In this document: positions 17,902-26,509 of the stretch, piece after piece | Layout of the letters: each line of letters starts with the position of its first letter | Position numbering within the stretch: the first letter of the stretch is position 1 | Assembly (NCBI RefSeq): GCF_023652955.1 | Contig: NZ_JAKLOY010000005.1 | Location: forward strand, 124,001 to 188,000 | Source of the DNA: Geomonas sp. Red32 | Lineage (GTDB): Bacteria > Desulfobacterota > Desulfuromonadia > Geobacterales > Geobacteraceae | Length of the DNA stretch: 64,000 nt | Reading direction: 5' to 3' | Made by a program: the position numbers and the translations under genes | The notes under the pieces: generated by a model | Seen by the model: only the letters and a program-made list of their open reading frames with translations | Told to the model about the DNA's origin: nothing | The model's database searches: none

Positions 17902-18740
17902 GTCCGCCTTTTCTTGGGGACCAGGTCGAGCCCCCGGTCCCAGTTCGATTGACGTATCGCGCCGAGGTAGTCTTCCGCCAATATCGCCTCGGTCACCCCC
18001 AGGGCAACACTCTCCTCGTACTGTTCCTTGTAGTGGAACACCTTGAAAAGCGGCTCGATCGGGACCAGGCGGATGGGGGCATAGGCGAGGATCGCCTCAC
18101 CGTACCAGAGCATCTCGCCGGGCGACAGCCCGATCAGGTCCGCGAAACTGAGGTTGCGGGGTTCGGCGTAGTTGACGGCCAGCGCCTCCCAGACCGCCGC
18201 CGAGCAGATGGTCGGAATGGGGCCGTAATTGTAGTGGCGGCCCGGCCGGTTGAAGAAGCTCTGGGCCTTCACCCGGTCCTTCACGTAGTACTCCCTGATC
18301 TTCTTCATCCCCTTGCGGGCGGCGAACTCCAGGAGATCCTTCCCCTCGTGCATGACCGTGTACGGGGTGTCGGGGTCGAGCATGAAGTCGGCGATCCCGA
18401 AGTCGCGGATGAAGTAGCAGTCGGAGTCGAGCATCAGGTAGTTCTTGCAGAGCCCGAGCCGCCAGAACTCGGACTTGACGATCTGCTGCATGAGCCCGCC
18501 CGGGAGCTCCTCCATCAGCTTCACCGGGTGGCGGGGGTTGGCCGCGAGGATCTCCTCGTCGGCGATCAGGGTGACGGCAAGGCCATCCAGCTTCTCCCTG
18601 AAAAGCGGCAGATCGGCCTCGGGCGCCGAGATGTAGAAGGGGAGGCCCTCCCGGTTAAAGCGCGCCACGCTCTCGGCCAGTACGCGGGCGCGGAGGACGT
18701 CGTTTCGGTAGGACTTGCAGTAAAGGACAAAGGTATCCAT
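17871..18740 (-). CDS. DUF6492-type glycosyltransferase-like protein
   Basis: This 289-residue protein starts MDTFVLYCKSYRNDVLRA. It contains YLMLDSDCYFIRDF, a DxD-like metal/nucleotide-sugar motif, within a GT-A-like layout, and PGEMLWYGEAIL, resembling the DUF6492 family found in polysaccharide loci. No signal peptide or membrane segment is seen. It lies 6 bp after the GT4 gene and overlaps the GT2 gene by 31 bp. A transferase role is inferred from motif and context. Confidence 0.78.
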   Translation of the reverse strand: MDTFVLYCKSYRNDVLRARVLAESVARFNREGLPFYISAPEADLPLFREKLDGLAVTLIADEEILAANPRHPVKLMEELPGGLMQQIVKSEFWRLGLCKNYLMLDSDCYFIRDFGIADFMLDPDTPYTVMHEGKDLLEFAARKGMKKIREYYVKDRVKAQSFFNRPGRHYNYGPIPTICSAAVWEALAVNYAEPRNLSFADLIGLSPGEMLWYGEAILAYAPIRLVPIEPLFKVFHYKEQYEESVALGVTEAILAEDYLGAIRQSNWDRGLDLVPKKRRTWKTLWLKKR

Positions 18741-18746
18741 CGCCGC

Positions 18747-20069
18747 CTACCTCCCGATGACGCTTTCGCCCAAGGCGACGATCTTGTCCACTGCGTCCTC
18801 CACCGTGAAGGCGTAGGCCTCCTCGCGGTCGGCGAGCTCGTTACGCTGCCAGCGCGCCACCGTCCCGGCCAGCACCTCGGTCACCCCGTCCACGTCCAGG
18901 GCGTTGACCGCCTGCAGCCCCCGCTCGGCGAAGATCCGCTCCAGCTGGGGGTTACGCCAGATAAGCCCCAGGATCGGCCGCTTGGTCCAGAGGTACTCGA
19001 AGAACTTGGAGGGGATGTACTCCTCGCAGAACGGGTCGCTGCCGTGCAGAAGCAGGAGGAGGTCGGAGCGCCGCATGGCCTCCAGGACCTGCTGGCGTCC
19101 GCTCTTGCCGGTCGCCGGGTCCGCCTCCAGCCGCCCGTGCTCGACGATGACGCCGGGGAGCGGGAAGCGCTCCAGCGCCTTCTTCGAGATGGGATCGAGC
19201 CGGGAGCCGAAGACGTCGATCTGGATGAGGCCGCGGTACTCGGGACGGCGCTCGAACAGCTTGTGGAGCGCCTCGATCACCACCGCCATGTTGCGCGTCT
19301 CGGCCAGCGAGCCGAAGTGCCCGATGTGGAGCTTCTCCCTTTTGGCGTACACGGTATCGCCGAACTCCGGTTGCCCCACGCCGGGAATGATCATCACCCC
19401 CCGCTCGCCAAGCTCAGGGTTGCGCTCCTTGGCGCGGGCGAGCGCTCCTTCGGTGAACCACCAGGCGGCCGAGACGTGCCGGGAGACCAGCCTCTCCAGC
19501 CAGGCGGCCCAGCGGTAGGCCATGCGGGAGCCGCGCCAGTCGCCGTGGATCATCGGGTCGTGGAGCTCGGCGATCCAGGGGATCCCGAACTTCCTGGCCA
19601 AGAGGTACCCGGCCAGATGGGCCGAGTTGGCGCCGCCGGTGGAATAGATCAGCTCCGGGCGATGGGTCTTCACAAGCTCGGCCCCCTTGACGTAGGCCAT
19701 CACGAACCAGGACCACTGGCTCTCCAGCTGGATGAAGGCCCGCTCCAGGATGAAGAAGGGGAGGATGGCGACGGCCACCACCGACTTCACCACCTTGTAG
19801 GCCAGCTGGTTCTTGAAGTGCTTCTTCAGGATGTGGCGCAGGTCGAACTTGAGGCCCGCCGGGGAGATGGCGGGGACCTGGTGATGCTCGACCACCTGGT
19901 CGCGCACGCCGGTCTGGGCGCTCACCACCACCGGGGTGATCCCGTGCCTGATCAGGAAGGGGATCTTGTCGGTGATGGTCAGGCTGGCCGCCCTGCCGTC
20001 CATGTTGAAGGCGTGGGAGATCACCAGCCACGTGCGGCCGGTCGCTTTGTCCTTGCTGCTATCGGTCAA
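18747..20069 (-). CDS. Glycosyltransferase family 4 protein
   Basis: The protein has 440 residues in a GT-B layout: an N-terminal acceptor domain (WLVISHAFNMDGRAA; ELIYSTGGANSAHLAGYLLA) and a C-terminal donor domain with HIGHFGSLAETRN and FFEYLWTKRPILGL. It resembles family 4 enzymes of exopolysaccharide and O-antigen loci. It sits 3 bp after a GT9 gene and 6 bp before the DUF6492 gene. Donor and acceptor are unknown. Confidence 0.85.
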   Translation of the reverse strand: MTDSSKDKATGRTWLVISHAFNMDGRAASLTITDKIPFLIRHGITPVVVSAQTGVRDQVVEHHQVPAISPAGLKFDLRHILKKHFKNQLAYKVVKSVVAVAILPFFILERAFIQLESQWSWFVMAYVKGAELVKTHRPELIYSTGGANSAHLAGYLLARKFGIPWIAELHDPMIHGDWRGSRMAYRWAAWLERLVSRHVSAAWWFTEGALARAKERNPELGERGVMIIPGVGQPEFGDTVYAKREKLHIGHFGSLAETRNMAVVIEALHKLFERRPEYRGLIQIDVFGSRLDPISKKALERFPLPGVIVEHGRLEADPATGKSGRQQVLEAMRRSDLLLLLHGSDPFCEEYIPSKFFEYLWTKRPILGLIWRNPQLERIFAERGLQAVNALDVDGVTEVLAGTVARWQRNELADREEAYAFTVEDAVDKIVALGESVIGR

Positions 20070-20072
20070 GAG

Positions 20073-21197
20073 TTACTCCTCAGGGGAAATGTTCGGGGCC
20101 GCTTCCTCGGCAAAAAGCGGTTCCAGCAGCCGTACCGCCTCCAGCACCTCGTCCAGGGTGACGGCGATCAGGCAGGGGCTCTCCTTCTGCCCCGTGTCGT
20201 CGCAACCCGCCAGGCCGCAGGGAACGCACGGCATCTCCTTTTGCACCACGATGCAGTGGCCGCTCCCCGGCTCGGCCGGAGTCCCCCACCGCTGGTCGAT
20301 CCCCCCCTTGTTGTTCCAGGGGAACCAGCGCTTGGTGAAGGTGGGGCCGTAGAGGGCGACCATGGGGACGCCGACGCTGGCCGCCAGGTGGCTGATGGCG
20401 GTGTCGAGCCCGAGGTAGAGCGAGGCCCGGGACAAAAGGAAGGTCAGCTGGCTCAGGTTGAGCTCGCCCTCGACGAGCACCGGCCTGGTCTTGCAGAGGC
20501 CGGCCAGGCGGAGGAGTTCTTCCTTCTCGGCCGGGCTCGGCGAGCAGCTCCAGACCGGGGTGAGGCCGTAGCGCTCGTGTACCGCGTCGGAGAGCTCGGC
20601 AAAGCGCTCGGAGCGCCAATACTTGTAGATCCAGCGCGCGAACGGATGCACGACGAAGAAGCGCCCCGAGACTCCGCGCCCGGCAAGGAGACCGAGCACC
20701 TTCGCCTCGTCGTCCGCGTTCCAGCAGACCTTGACCTCCAGCCGTCCGGCGGAAATCCCCAGGGTCTCGGCGATGAGGGCGCAGGTGCGCGCCGTGTGCG
20801 TCTCGGTCGGCAAAAGGAGCGCCCGTTCCAAAAGGAGCTTCTTCCAGAAGTCCTTTCCGGGGGCGTTGCCGTCGTAAAACCCGACCCGCATCCGTTTCCC
20901 CGCCAAAAGAACCGCCAGGTTGCCGCGGTCGGAGGCGTTCAGGTTGATGGCGAGGTCGTAGCTGCGGAAGATCGTTCCGAGGTATCCGCCGCCGCGCTTC
21001 CCCTTCTCGCGGTAGAGCACCTTCCGGACCCGCGGGTCCCGCTCCAGGTACTCGCCGGTGCCGCGGTCCACCAGCAGGTCGATGGCGGCCTCGGGGTAGG
21101 CTTCGTGCAAAAGCCCGATGAGCGGCGTGGTGAGGATCACGTCGCCGATCAGGCGGATGTTCACGATCAGTATGCTCTTGGGGGCCGGGGTCATCAT
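20073..21197 (-). CDS. Glycosyltransferase family 9 (heptosyltransferase type), first of four
   Basis: This 374-residue GT-B enzyme has an N-terminal NIRLIGDVILTTPLIGLL motif and the donor site GLDTAISHLAASVGVPMVALYGPT. A cysteine cluster (CVPCGLAGC) near residue 330 recalls the one in WaaC/WaaF relatives. The start at 21197 overlaps the next gene's stop by 4 bp. GT9 enzymes add ADP-heptose (or related sugars) to LPS inner core; which position this one modifies is not clear. Confidence 0.9.
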   Translation of the reverse strand: MMTPAPKSILIVNIRLIGDVILTTPLIGLLHEAYPEAAIDLLVDRGTGEYLERDPRVRKVLYREKGKRGGGYLGTIFRSYDLAINLNASDRGNLAVLLAGKRMRVGFYDGNAPGKDFWKKLLLERALLLPTETHTARTCALIAETLGISAGRLEVKVCWNADDEAKVLGLLAGRGVSGRFFVVHPFARWIYKYWRSERFAELSDAVHERYGLTPVWSCSPSPAEKEELLRLAGLCKTRPVLVEGELNLSQLTFLLSRASLYLGLDTAISHLAASVGVPMVALYGPTFTKRWFPWNNKGGIDQRWGTPAEPGSGHCIVVQKEMPCVPCGLAGCDDTGQKESPCLIAVTLDEVLEAVRLLEPLFAEEAAPNISPEE

Positions 21198-22192
21198 GCG
21201 AGAAGCTCACGGGCGTGGGAGAGGATATCCTCCTCCTTCAGCTCCCGGATGGAAAAATCGTTCTTGTCCAGGCTCTCCTCGCGGACCACCGAGCTCGATT
21301 TCATGATCCGGCATGTGGCTCCGGGGTAGATGCGGTGGGCCGGGGTCGGTCCGAAGAGCACCACGCACGGGACGTTGTTGGCCCAGGCGATGTGGGTCGG
21401 CCCGGTGTCCCCGCCGATCACCAGGTCGGCCTGGCTGATGGCGGCCTTCAACTGGTTGATGGTGAGCTTCGGCAACACGGATACCTTCGGGGAGCGCTCG
21501 GCCAGCCAGCAGGCGGTCTCGTACTCCTTTTTGCTTCCGTGGCAGACCAGCACGTTCTCCTCAAGCCCCTCGACGACGGTCAGGAACTTTTCCTTCGGAT
21601 AGTTGCGCGACTCCCAGGTGGAGCCGACCACCAGGATCACGTTCTTCTTCTCCTTCACGAAGAACTCGCGGGAAGCCTCCCGGTCCTCCTCGGCATAGAA
21701 GAGGAAGGGCTCCTTCTCCATCAACTCACTCTCGTCGAAGGTGATGTCGAGGGCGGAGGCGGCGAGCTTCGTGTAGCGAAGGACCGTGTTCATCTCCAGC
21801 GGGAGCGAAAAGGTCCGGTCGTAGCAGACGGTTGCCAACGGCTCCTTGGCGGCGTCGCGGGCGAACCCGGCGGTCTTTCTGCCGATACGGCGGGCGATCA
21901 GGGCCGACTTCAGCATCCCGTGCAGGTCGATCACCATGTCGAAGGGGCCGCTGTCGGCGATCTGCCGGTACTCGCTCCTGAGCTTTCCCCACGAGAACGA
22001 GCGCTTGAGCCCCTTCAAGTCCACCTTCACCACCCGGTCGAGATCCTGCTGGTGATCGAGGATGTCGGCGAACTTGCTGTCGGCGAACCAGGTGATGGAA
22101 GAGCCGGGCAGATGGCGCCTGATCACCTGCAGGCAGGCCATGCAGAAGATGATGTCTCCCAGCGAGGAGAGTCGAACGATGGCGATCCTCAC
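21194..22192 (-). CDS. Glycosyltransferase family 9 (heptosyltransferase type), second of four
   Basis: This 332-residue GT-B enzyme starts at a GTG at 22192, giving VRIAIVRLSSLGDIIFCMACLQ, and the start codon overlaps the previous stop (GTGA). A longer frame to 23005 is only a shadow of the upstream GT2 gene. The donor motif is GGDTGPTHIAWANNVPCVVLFGPT. Unlike its three paralogues it lacks the cysteine cluster. It likely acts on LPS core. Confidence 0.9.
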   Translation of the reverse strand: MRIAIVRLSSLGDIIFCMACLQVIRRHLPGSSITWFADSKFADILDHQQDLDRVVKVDLKGLKRSFSWGKLRSEYRQIADSGPFDMVIDLHGMLKSALIARRIGRKTAGFARDAAKEPLATVCYDRTFSLPLEMNTVLRYTKLAASALDITFDESELMEKEPFLFYAEEDREASREFFVKEKKNVILVVGSTWESRNYPKEKFLTVVEGLEENVLVCHGSKKEYETACWLAERSPKVSVLPKLTINQLKAAISQADLVIGGDTGPTHIAWANNVPCVVLFGPTPAHRIYPGATCRIMKSSSVVREESLDKNDFSIRELKEEDILSHARELLA

Positions 22193-22980
22193 CTCTCCTC
22201 CCCTTTCCCTTGGCCGCTTCGCCCGGCGCGGTTGAGCTCCCTCAGTTTCACGTACTTGGCGAAGGTACTGGTGGCGTTGGCGACCGAGACCACGAGCCCT
22301 TCCGCGCCGTCGAGGAAGCCGAGCCTGACCAGGTAGGTCTTCACGAAGGCGGCGGACGGCCGCACCGTCAGGTCGTACCAGGAGGCAACCTTTCCCCGCT
22401 CGGCGAGCTGGCGGGCGGAGAGGTCCGTGTAGCGGTTCATCTTGACCAGGAGATCGGCCAGCCCGACGAAGGAGTAGTGCAAAAGGTGCCCCTTGAGCCG
22501 CCCGATGGGGCCGTCGACCGCCACCGACTCGTGGACCATCTGTTCGCCGAAACGCGCCTTTTTCCGGTCGAAGAGGCGGGTCGTGCGGTCGGGATACCAG
22601 CCGCAGTGGCGGATCTCCTTGTCTCCCAGGAAGGTCCGCCGCGGCACCTGGTAAGCGGCGGCCAGCTCGCCTTCTGAGGCAAGGAGCTCCTCGATCTCGC
22701 GGCGCAACTCGGCGGTCACCCGCTCGTCGCAGTCGACGTTCAGGACCCAGTCGTGGCTGGCAAGCTCCACCGCCGCCTGTTTCTGCGGTCCGAAGCCGCG
22801 CCAGGCGACCTCGTAGACCCGGTCCGTATAGCGGCGGGCGATCTCCCTGGTCGCATCGCTGCTCCCGGAATCGACCACCACGATCTCGTCGGCGAAGGAG
22901 AGGCTCTCCAGGCACTGCGCGATCCGCTTCTCCTCGTTGCAGGCGATCAGGATCGCGCTTAAAAGGCGGCGCTCGCTCAT
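22189..22980 (-). CDS. Glycosyltransferase family 2, WaaE/KdtX-like
   Basis: This 263-residue protein has LSAILIACNEEKRIAQCLESL, VVDSGSSDATREIA and VLNVDCDERVT, the motifs of the LPS core beta-1,4-glucosyltransferase WaaE family. The later HCGWYPDRTTRLFDRKKARF fits the same group. It overlaps both neighbours by 4 bp, placing it firmly in the LPS-core operon. It probably transfers glucose to inner-core heptose. Confidence 0.88.
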   Translation of the reverse strand: MSERRLLSAILIACNEEKRIAQCLESLSFADEIVVVDSGSSDATREIARRYTDRVYEVAWRGFGPQKQAAVELASHDWVLNVDCDERVTAELRREIEELLASEGELAAAYQVPRRTFLGDKEIRHCGWYPDRTTRLFDRKKARFGEQMVHESVAVDGPIGRLKGHLLHYSFVGLADLLVKMNRYTDLSARQLAERGKVASWYDLTVRPSAAFVKTYLVRLGFLDGAEGLVVSVANATSTFAKYVKLRELNRAGRSGQGKGEER

Positions 22981-24068
22981 CCCCGCCCCCCGTTGCCGTC
23001 GCCAAGCAGGAGCCCGCGGAGGTGCCCCGCGCTGTGCTCGCGCTGCAGGGCGAGGCCGCCCTGGCGCGCCCGCTCGTGATAGCCGGGGTAGTCGGCGAGG
23101 ATGGTCTCCACCGCGCTAAGGAGCTCTTCCGGCGTCGGCTTCACGATCACCACCCCCGCCTGGAAGCGCTCCACCACCCGCGCCATCCAGGTCCCGGCCA
23201 GCGTCACCACCGGAGCTCCGCTGGAGAGCGCGTCGAGGGTCACCCCGCTGATGCGGTCGGCGAAGTCCACCGGGTTGTACGGCTGCAGGCAGACCGCACC
23301 GCGGAAGGTATCGAAGTAGGCTTCCTGAGACAGGGTCTCGGGGGTAAGCCGGAGGCTCGGGTAGGCGAGCCCGGCCAGCCGCTCGAGGTCGGCCTTGGTC
23401 TCGTCGTCGAACTTGTCGTAGTGGGCCGCCGAGGTCTGCATGGAGACCGGGAGATCCCTCCCCCGTTCCCGCAGCAGGGCGACCAGGTCCACCACCCGGC
23501 CGAACCCCTTGTCGGAGCGGGCCGCGCCCGCAAACAAGAGGTGCCGGAAGGGAGCGGCGGCCGGCGCGTCCTCTTTGCGCGGAGTGATCGGGTAGGGGAC
23601 CACGTGGCAGTGGCGGAACCCGCACCCGGCGAAGACGTCGACCACGCTCTTGGTGGGTCCCATGATGACCAGCTCGGGGTGCTTCGCGGCCATCTTCCTG
23701 AAGAAGGCGAGTTTTGCCTCGTCGGCCCGCACCCAGTGGAAAAAGAGGAAGACCCGTCCGGGGGGAACCGGTCCGCTGGCCGCCTTATCGACCAGCGCGA
23801 GATCGACGCGCCCGGCGGTGGCGATGAAGACGCGGCTCCCCTTTCTCAAAAGACGCCGCAGCAGGAAAAACTCCTGGACCCTGCGCACCCGCCGGAAGAA
23901 GTGACGGCGGACGGTAACACCGGCGGCTTCGGAGAGCTGTGCGCCGCGCCCGCCCCAGACGGTGATCTCCACCGGCGCCCCGGGGGCGTCCACGACGCTA
24001 TCGAGGAAACTCCGGCAGTGACCGGCTTCGCCCGACAGGGTCGGCTCGATGATGTGGAGCGGGTTCAT
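22977..24068 (-). CDS. Glycosyltransferase, probable GT-B fold (GT4-like)
   Basis: This 363-residue protein starts MNPLHIIEPTLSGEAGHC at the ATG at 24068, 4 bp after the preceding stop. The longer frame to 24140 overlaps that gene and is rejected. C-terminal features HLLFAGAARSDKGFGRVVDLV and FADRISGVTLDALSSGAPVVT fit the donor half of a GT4-like enzyme. The overlap with the WaaE-like gene is ATGA. The family call rests on fold-type motifs only. Confidence 0.78.
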   Translation of the reverse strand: MNPLHIIEPTLSGEAGHCRSFLDSVVDAPGAPVEITVWGGRGAQLSEAAGVTVRRHFFRRVRRVQEFFLLRRLLRKGSRVFIATAGRVDLALVDKAASGPVPPGRVFLFFHWVRADEAKLAFFRKMAAKHPELVIMGPTKSVVDVFAGCGFRHCHVVPYPITPRKEDAPAAAPFRHLLFAGAARSDKGFGRVVDLVALLRERGRDLPVSMQTSAAHYDKFDDETKADLERLAGLAYPSLRLTPETLSQEAYFDTFRGAVCLQPYNPVDFADRISGVTLDALSSGAPVVTLAGTWMARVVERFQAGVVIVKPTPEELLSAVETILADYPGYHERARQGGLALQREHSAGHLRGLLLGDGNGGRG

Positions 24069-24072
24069 TTTG

Positions 24073-25113
24073 TCAGGCAAGGAGACTCTCCACCGCGGCC
24101 AGGACCGCCTGCACCTTGATGCTGTCGCGGCACTGGGCATCCTTGTCGCAGCTGGTCTTGAAACAGCGGGTGCAGTGCATGGGCGACTGGATGACCACGT
24201 GGTTGGCTCCCCGGGGGCCGCTCGACTTGCCGTCGCTCGCCCGGTAGAAGGAGACCGTCGGGGTCCCCACCGCGGCCGCGAGGTGAACCGGTCCGGTATC
24301 GCCGCCGACCACGAGGTCGACCTTCTTCATGAGGGCGGTGAGCCCCTTGAGGCTGTAACGGTCGAGCACCCGGGCGCCGGGTCCGATCCCTGCCGCGATC
24401 CGGGTAACCGCCTCCCGCTCGGAATCGTTCCCCCACGGGAAGAGGATGGTGGAGTCGGGGAAGGAGGAGAGGACCTCCTGGCCCAGCGTAATCCAGCTCT
24501 TCTCGCTCCAGAACTTGGTCTGCCAGGTCGTCCCGTACTGGAAGAGGAAGACCAGCCCGTCCGAGAGGGTCGCCAAGAGCACCTCCGCCCGCTCGTCGTC
24601 CTCCGGGGAGGTCTCGATAGTCGAGGTGAGGATCATGGCCCGGAAGTCCTTGGCGAAGGGGACGCTGACGAGCCGCAGGTACTTTTCGGTGACGTGGTAG
24701 TCCTGTCTCCTGAGCGGAATGCGGCGGGTGGTGAAGAGGGCGTTCACCGACTCCTGCAGGTCAACCTTCTCGAAGCCGATCCGGTCCGGGCAGCCGGTAC
24801 ACCAGGTGATGATGCCGCTCTTGAGGTTCCCCTGGATGTCGAAGACCAGGTCGTAGTTCCGCTCCCGCAGGATCCCCTTCAGCTCGCCGATCTCGCGCCA
24901 GGTTTCGCGGGCGAACGGCTTCTTGCGCCAGACCTTGGTCCGCACCACGTGGAGCTGGTCAAGGAGAGGATTCCCTTCCAGGATCTCCTTGAACTGCTCC
25001 TCCACCACCCAGTCGATCTCGATCCCGGAGCTGGCCTGCTTCAGGTAATCGAGCAGCGGCAGTGAGTTGATTATGTCTCCCAAGGCGGACGCCTTGACTA
25101 TAAGTACGCGCAT
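24073..25113 (-). CDS. waaC: Glycosyltransferase family 9, probable lipopolysaccharide heptosyltransferase I
   Basis: The protein has 346 residues and starts MRVLIVKASALGDIINSLPLLDYLKQ, the form typical of WaaC, which adds the first heptose to Kdo. The donor-site GGDTGPVHLAAAVGTPTVSFY and the cysteine-rich CTRCFKTSCDKDAQC follow. It lies 25 bp after the waaF-like gene. The assignment as heptosyltransferase I is by resemblance of the N-terminus. Confidence 0.85.
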   Translation of the reverse strand: MRVLIVKASALGDIINSLPLLDYLKQASSGIEIDWVVEEQFKEILEGNPLLDQLHVVRTKVWRKKPFARETWREIGELKGILRERNYDLVFDIQGNLKSGIITWCTGCPDRIGFEKVDLQESVNALFTTRRIPLRRQDYHVTEKYLRLVSVPFAKDFRAMILTSTIETSPEDDERAEVLLATLSDGLVFLFQYGTTWQTKFWSEKSWITLGQEVLSSFPDSTILFPWGNDSEREAVTRIAAGIGPGARVLDRYSLKGLTALMKKVDLVVGGDTGPVHLAAAVGTPTVSFYRASDGKSSGPRGANHVVIQSPMHCTRCFKTSCDKDAQCRDSIKVQAVLAAVESLLA

Positions 25114-25138
25114 AAGAGTTCGAAAACCGGTCCAGGTT

Positions 25139-26215
25139 CTAGGTAGAAGTAACTTCCTGGCGCCGCTCGGCGCGCTCGCGCACCCGCCGCGCCGCGGCGG
25201 CCACGTCCCCCGCGGTGACCGCGGTCATGCAGCGGTGGTCGGTCGGGCATTCCCGCAAGAGGCACGGCGCACAGTCGGTATCTTTCCTGACCACCACGCT
25301 GTTGTCGGAGAAGGGATAGGTCGTCCGGTGATCGGTCGAGCCGAAGATCGCCACCAGGGGGACGTGAAAGGCGGCCGCGATGTGCATCGGCCCCGAGTCG
25401 TTGCTGATGAAGAAGTTGCAGCGGGCGATCAGCGCCATCAGCTCGCGCAGGGTGGTGGTCCCCGCGACGTTGAGGCATTTCCCGCCGAGATCCTTCTCGA
25501 TGGCACCGGCTATCTCCGCCTCGGAGGGGCCGCCCAGCACCAGGATCTTGGCGTTCCACTCCTTTGCCAGGGTGGCCGCGGCTTCGGCGAAACGGTCGGG
25601 ATACCAGCGCTTGGCGGAGCCGTAGGCGGCACCGGGATTGACCCCGATGAGAAAGTCGCCGGGTGCGATGCCTGCCGCGGCGAGCCTCTCCGCCGCCGCT
25701 GCCCGCTCTTCGTCGCTGACGCAGAGGAGCTGCCGGTTGACGCTCCCCACGATCCCGAAATACTCGAGCATCCGGAGGTAGTTCTCCGTGTGGTGCAACT
25801 CGCTCCCGAGCGGTCGGTGATCGAAGCCGTGGGTGAGGAGGAATCCCCTGCCGTCGCTCTTGTTGCCCATCCGCCGAGGGATCCGCGCCAGCCAGGCGAT
25901 CAGCGCGGCGTCGAAGGCGCTCTGAAGGAGGATGGCCAGGTCGAAGCGGTGGGAACGGAGCTCGGCCGCCATCTTCAGCTTCCCGGCAAAACCGGCGTGG
26001 CGCCCCTTCTTGTCGTAGACGAGCACCTCGTCCACCCACTCGTGCGCGGAAAAGAGACCGGCCACCTGCGGGGTGGCCAGCACCGTTATCCGGGCCTTCG
26101 GGAAGCTCTCGCGGATGGCCAGCAGGGCCGGGGTGTTCATTACGGCGTCGCCGATCCAGTTGGTGACCCGGACCAGGATCCGATTGATCTTTGCGTGCTC
26201 TACTGTTCTTTTCAC
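25139..26215 (-). CDS. waaF: Glycosyltransferase family 9, probable lipopolysaccharide heptosyltransferase II
   Basis: This 358-residue GT-B enzyme starts at a GTG at 26215 (KRTVEHAKINRILVRVTNW). The start overlaps the Trm112 stop (GTGA), which rules out the longer frame to 26299. NWIGDAVMNTPALLAIRE and SNDSGPMHIAAAFHVPLVAIFGST are typical of WaaF, as is CAPCLLRECPTDHRCM. It adds the second heptose of LPS core. Confidence 0.88.
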   Translation of the reverse strand: MKRTVEHAKINRILVRVTNWIGDAVMNTPALLAIRESFPKARITVLATPQVAGLFSAHEWVDEVLVYDKKGRHAGFAGKLKMAAELRSHRFDLAILLQSAFDAALIAWLARIPRRMGNKSDGRGFLLTHGFDHRPLGSELHHTENYLRMLEYFGIVGSVNRQLLCVSDEERAAAAERLAAAGIAPGDFLIGVNPGAAYGSAKRWYPDRFAEAAATLAKEWNAKILVLGGPSEAEIAGAIEKDLGGKCLNVAGTTTLRELMALIARCNFFISNDSGPMHIAAAFHVPLVAIFGSTDHRTTYPFSDNSVVVRKDTDCAPCLLRECPTDHRCMTAVTAGDVAAAARRVRERAERRQEVTST

Positions 26216-26379
26216 GGCCGCTCTTTTTCCGCCTCGCCCGGGAGCAGGACCGGGATCCCCTCCCGCACCGCAAACCGCAGCGAACAGGCAGGGCAGCAAA
26301 GGTGGCCGTCACCTTCGGCAAGGGCACCGTGACAGTTCGGGCAGGCAAGTATGTCTCGTAAGGCTTTGGGTATTGCCAT
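26212..26379 (-). CDS. Trm112 family small zinc-ribbon protein
   Basis: A 55-residue protein, too short for usual ORF cut-offs, reads MAIPKALRDILACPNCHGAL and ends EAEKERP. Two Cys-x2-Cys pairs (CPNC and CCPAC) form a zinc ribbon, and GIPVLLPGEA is the conserved end of YcaR/Trm112 proteins. Its stop overlaps the waaF GTG. YcaR-type genes often neighbour lpxK, as here (130 bp away). In eukaryotes and archaea Trm112 activates methyltransferases; the bacterial role is uncertain. Confidence 0.9.
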   Translation of the reverse strand: MAIPKALRDILACPNCHGALAEGDGHLCCPACSLRFAVREGIPVLLPGEAEKERP

Positions 26380-26509
26380 TGTTGTTCCAGTTGTTCAGCG
26401 GGGGGCACTGGCTTGAGAGAGAAGCCTATTGACAGGAAACTCCCATGAAAAACGCCACAGCGGCCGGATTACACATATCGGCGCATTCTGCCACAGTTGC
26501 ACCGCTTTA

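Noticed and set aside
20080-21210. Second minus-strand frame of 376 codons overlapping the GT9 gene
   Set aside because: The frame is Arg/Gly/Pro-rich with no motif, whereas the overlapping 20073-21197 frame carries clear GT9 signatures.
17949-21329. Very long plus-strand open frame of 1126 codons
   Set aside because: It is antisense to five well-supported minus-strand genes, has no family motifs, and is rich in His, Gly, Pro, Val and Glu runs as expected from mirror reading of GC-rich codons.
21194-23005. 603-codon minus frame that would fuse an N-terminal region to GT9
   Set aside because: The upstream half mirrors the GT2 gene in another frame; the GTG at 22192 with its GTGA overlap explains the real start.
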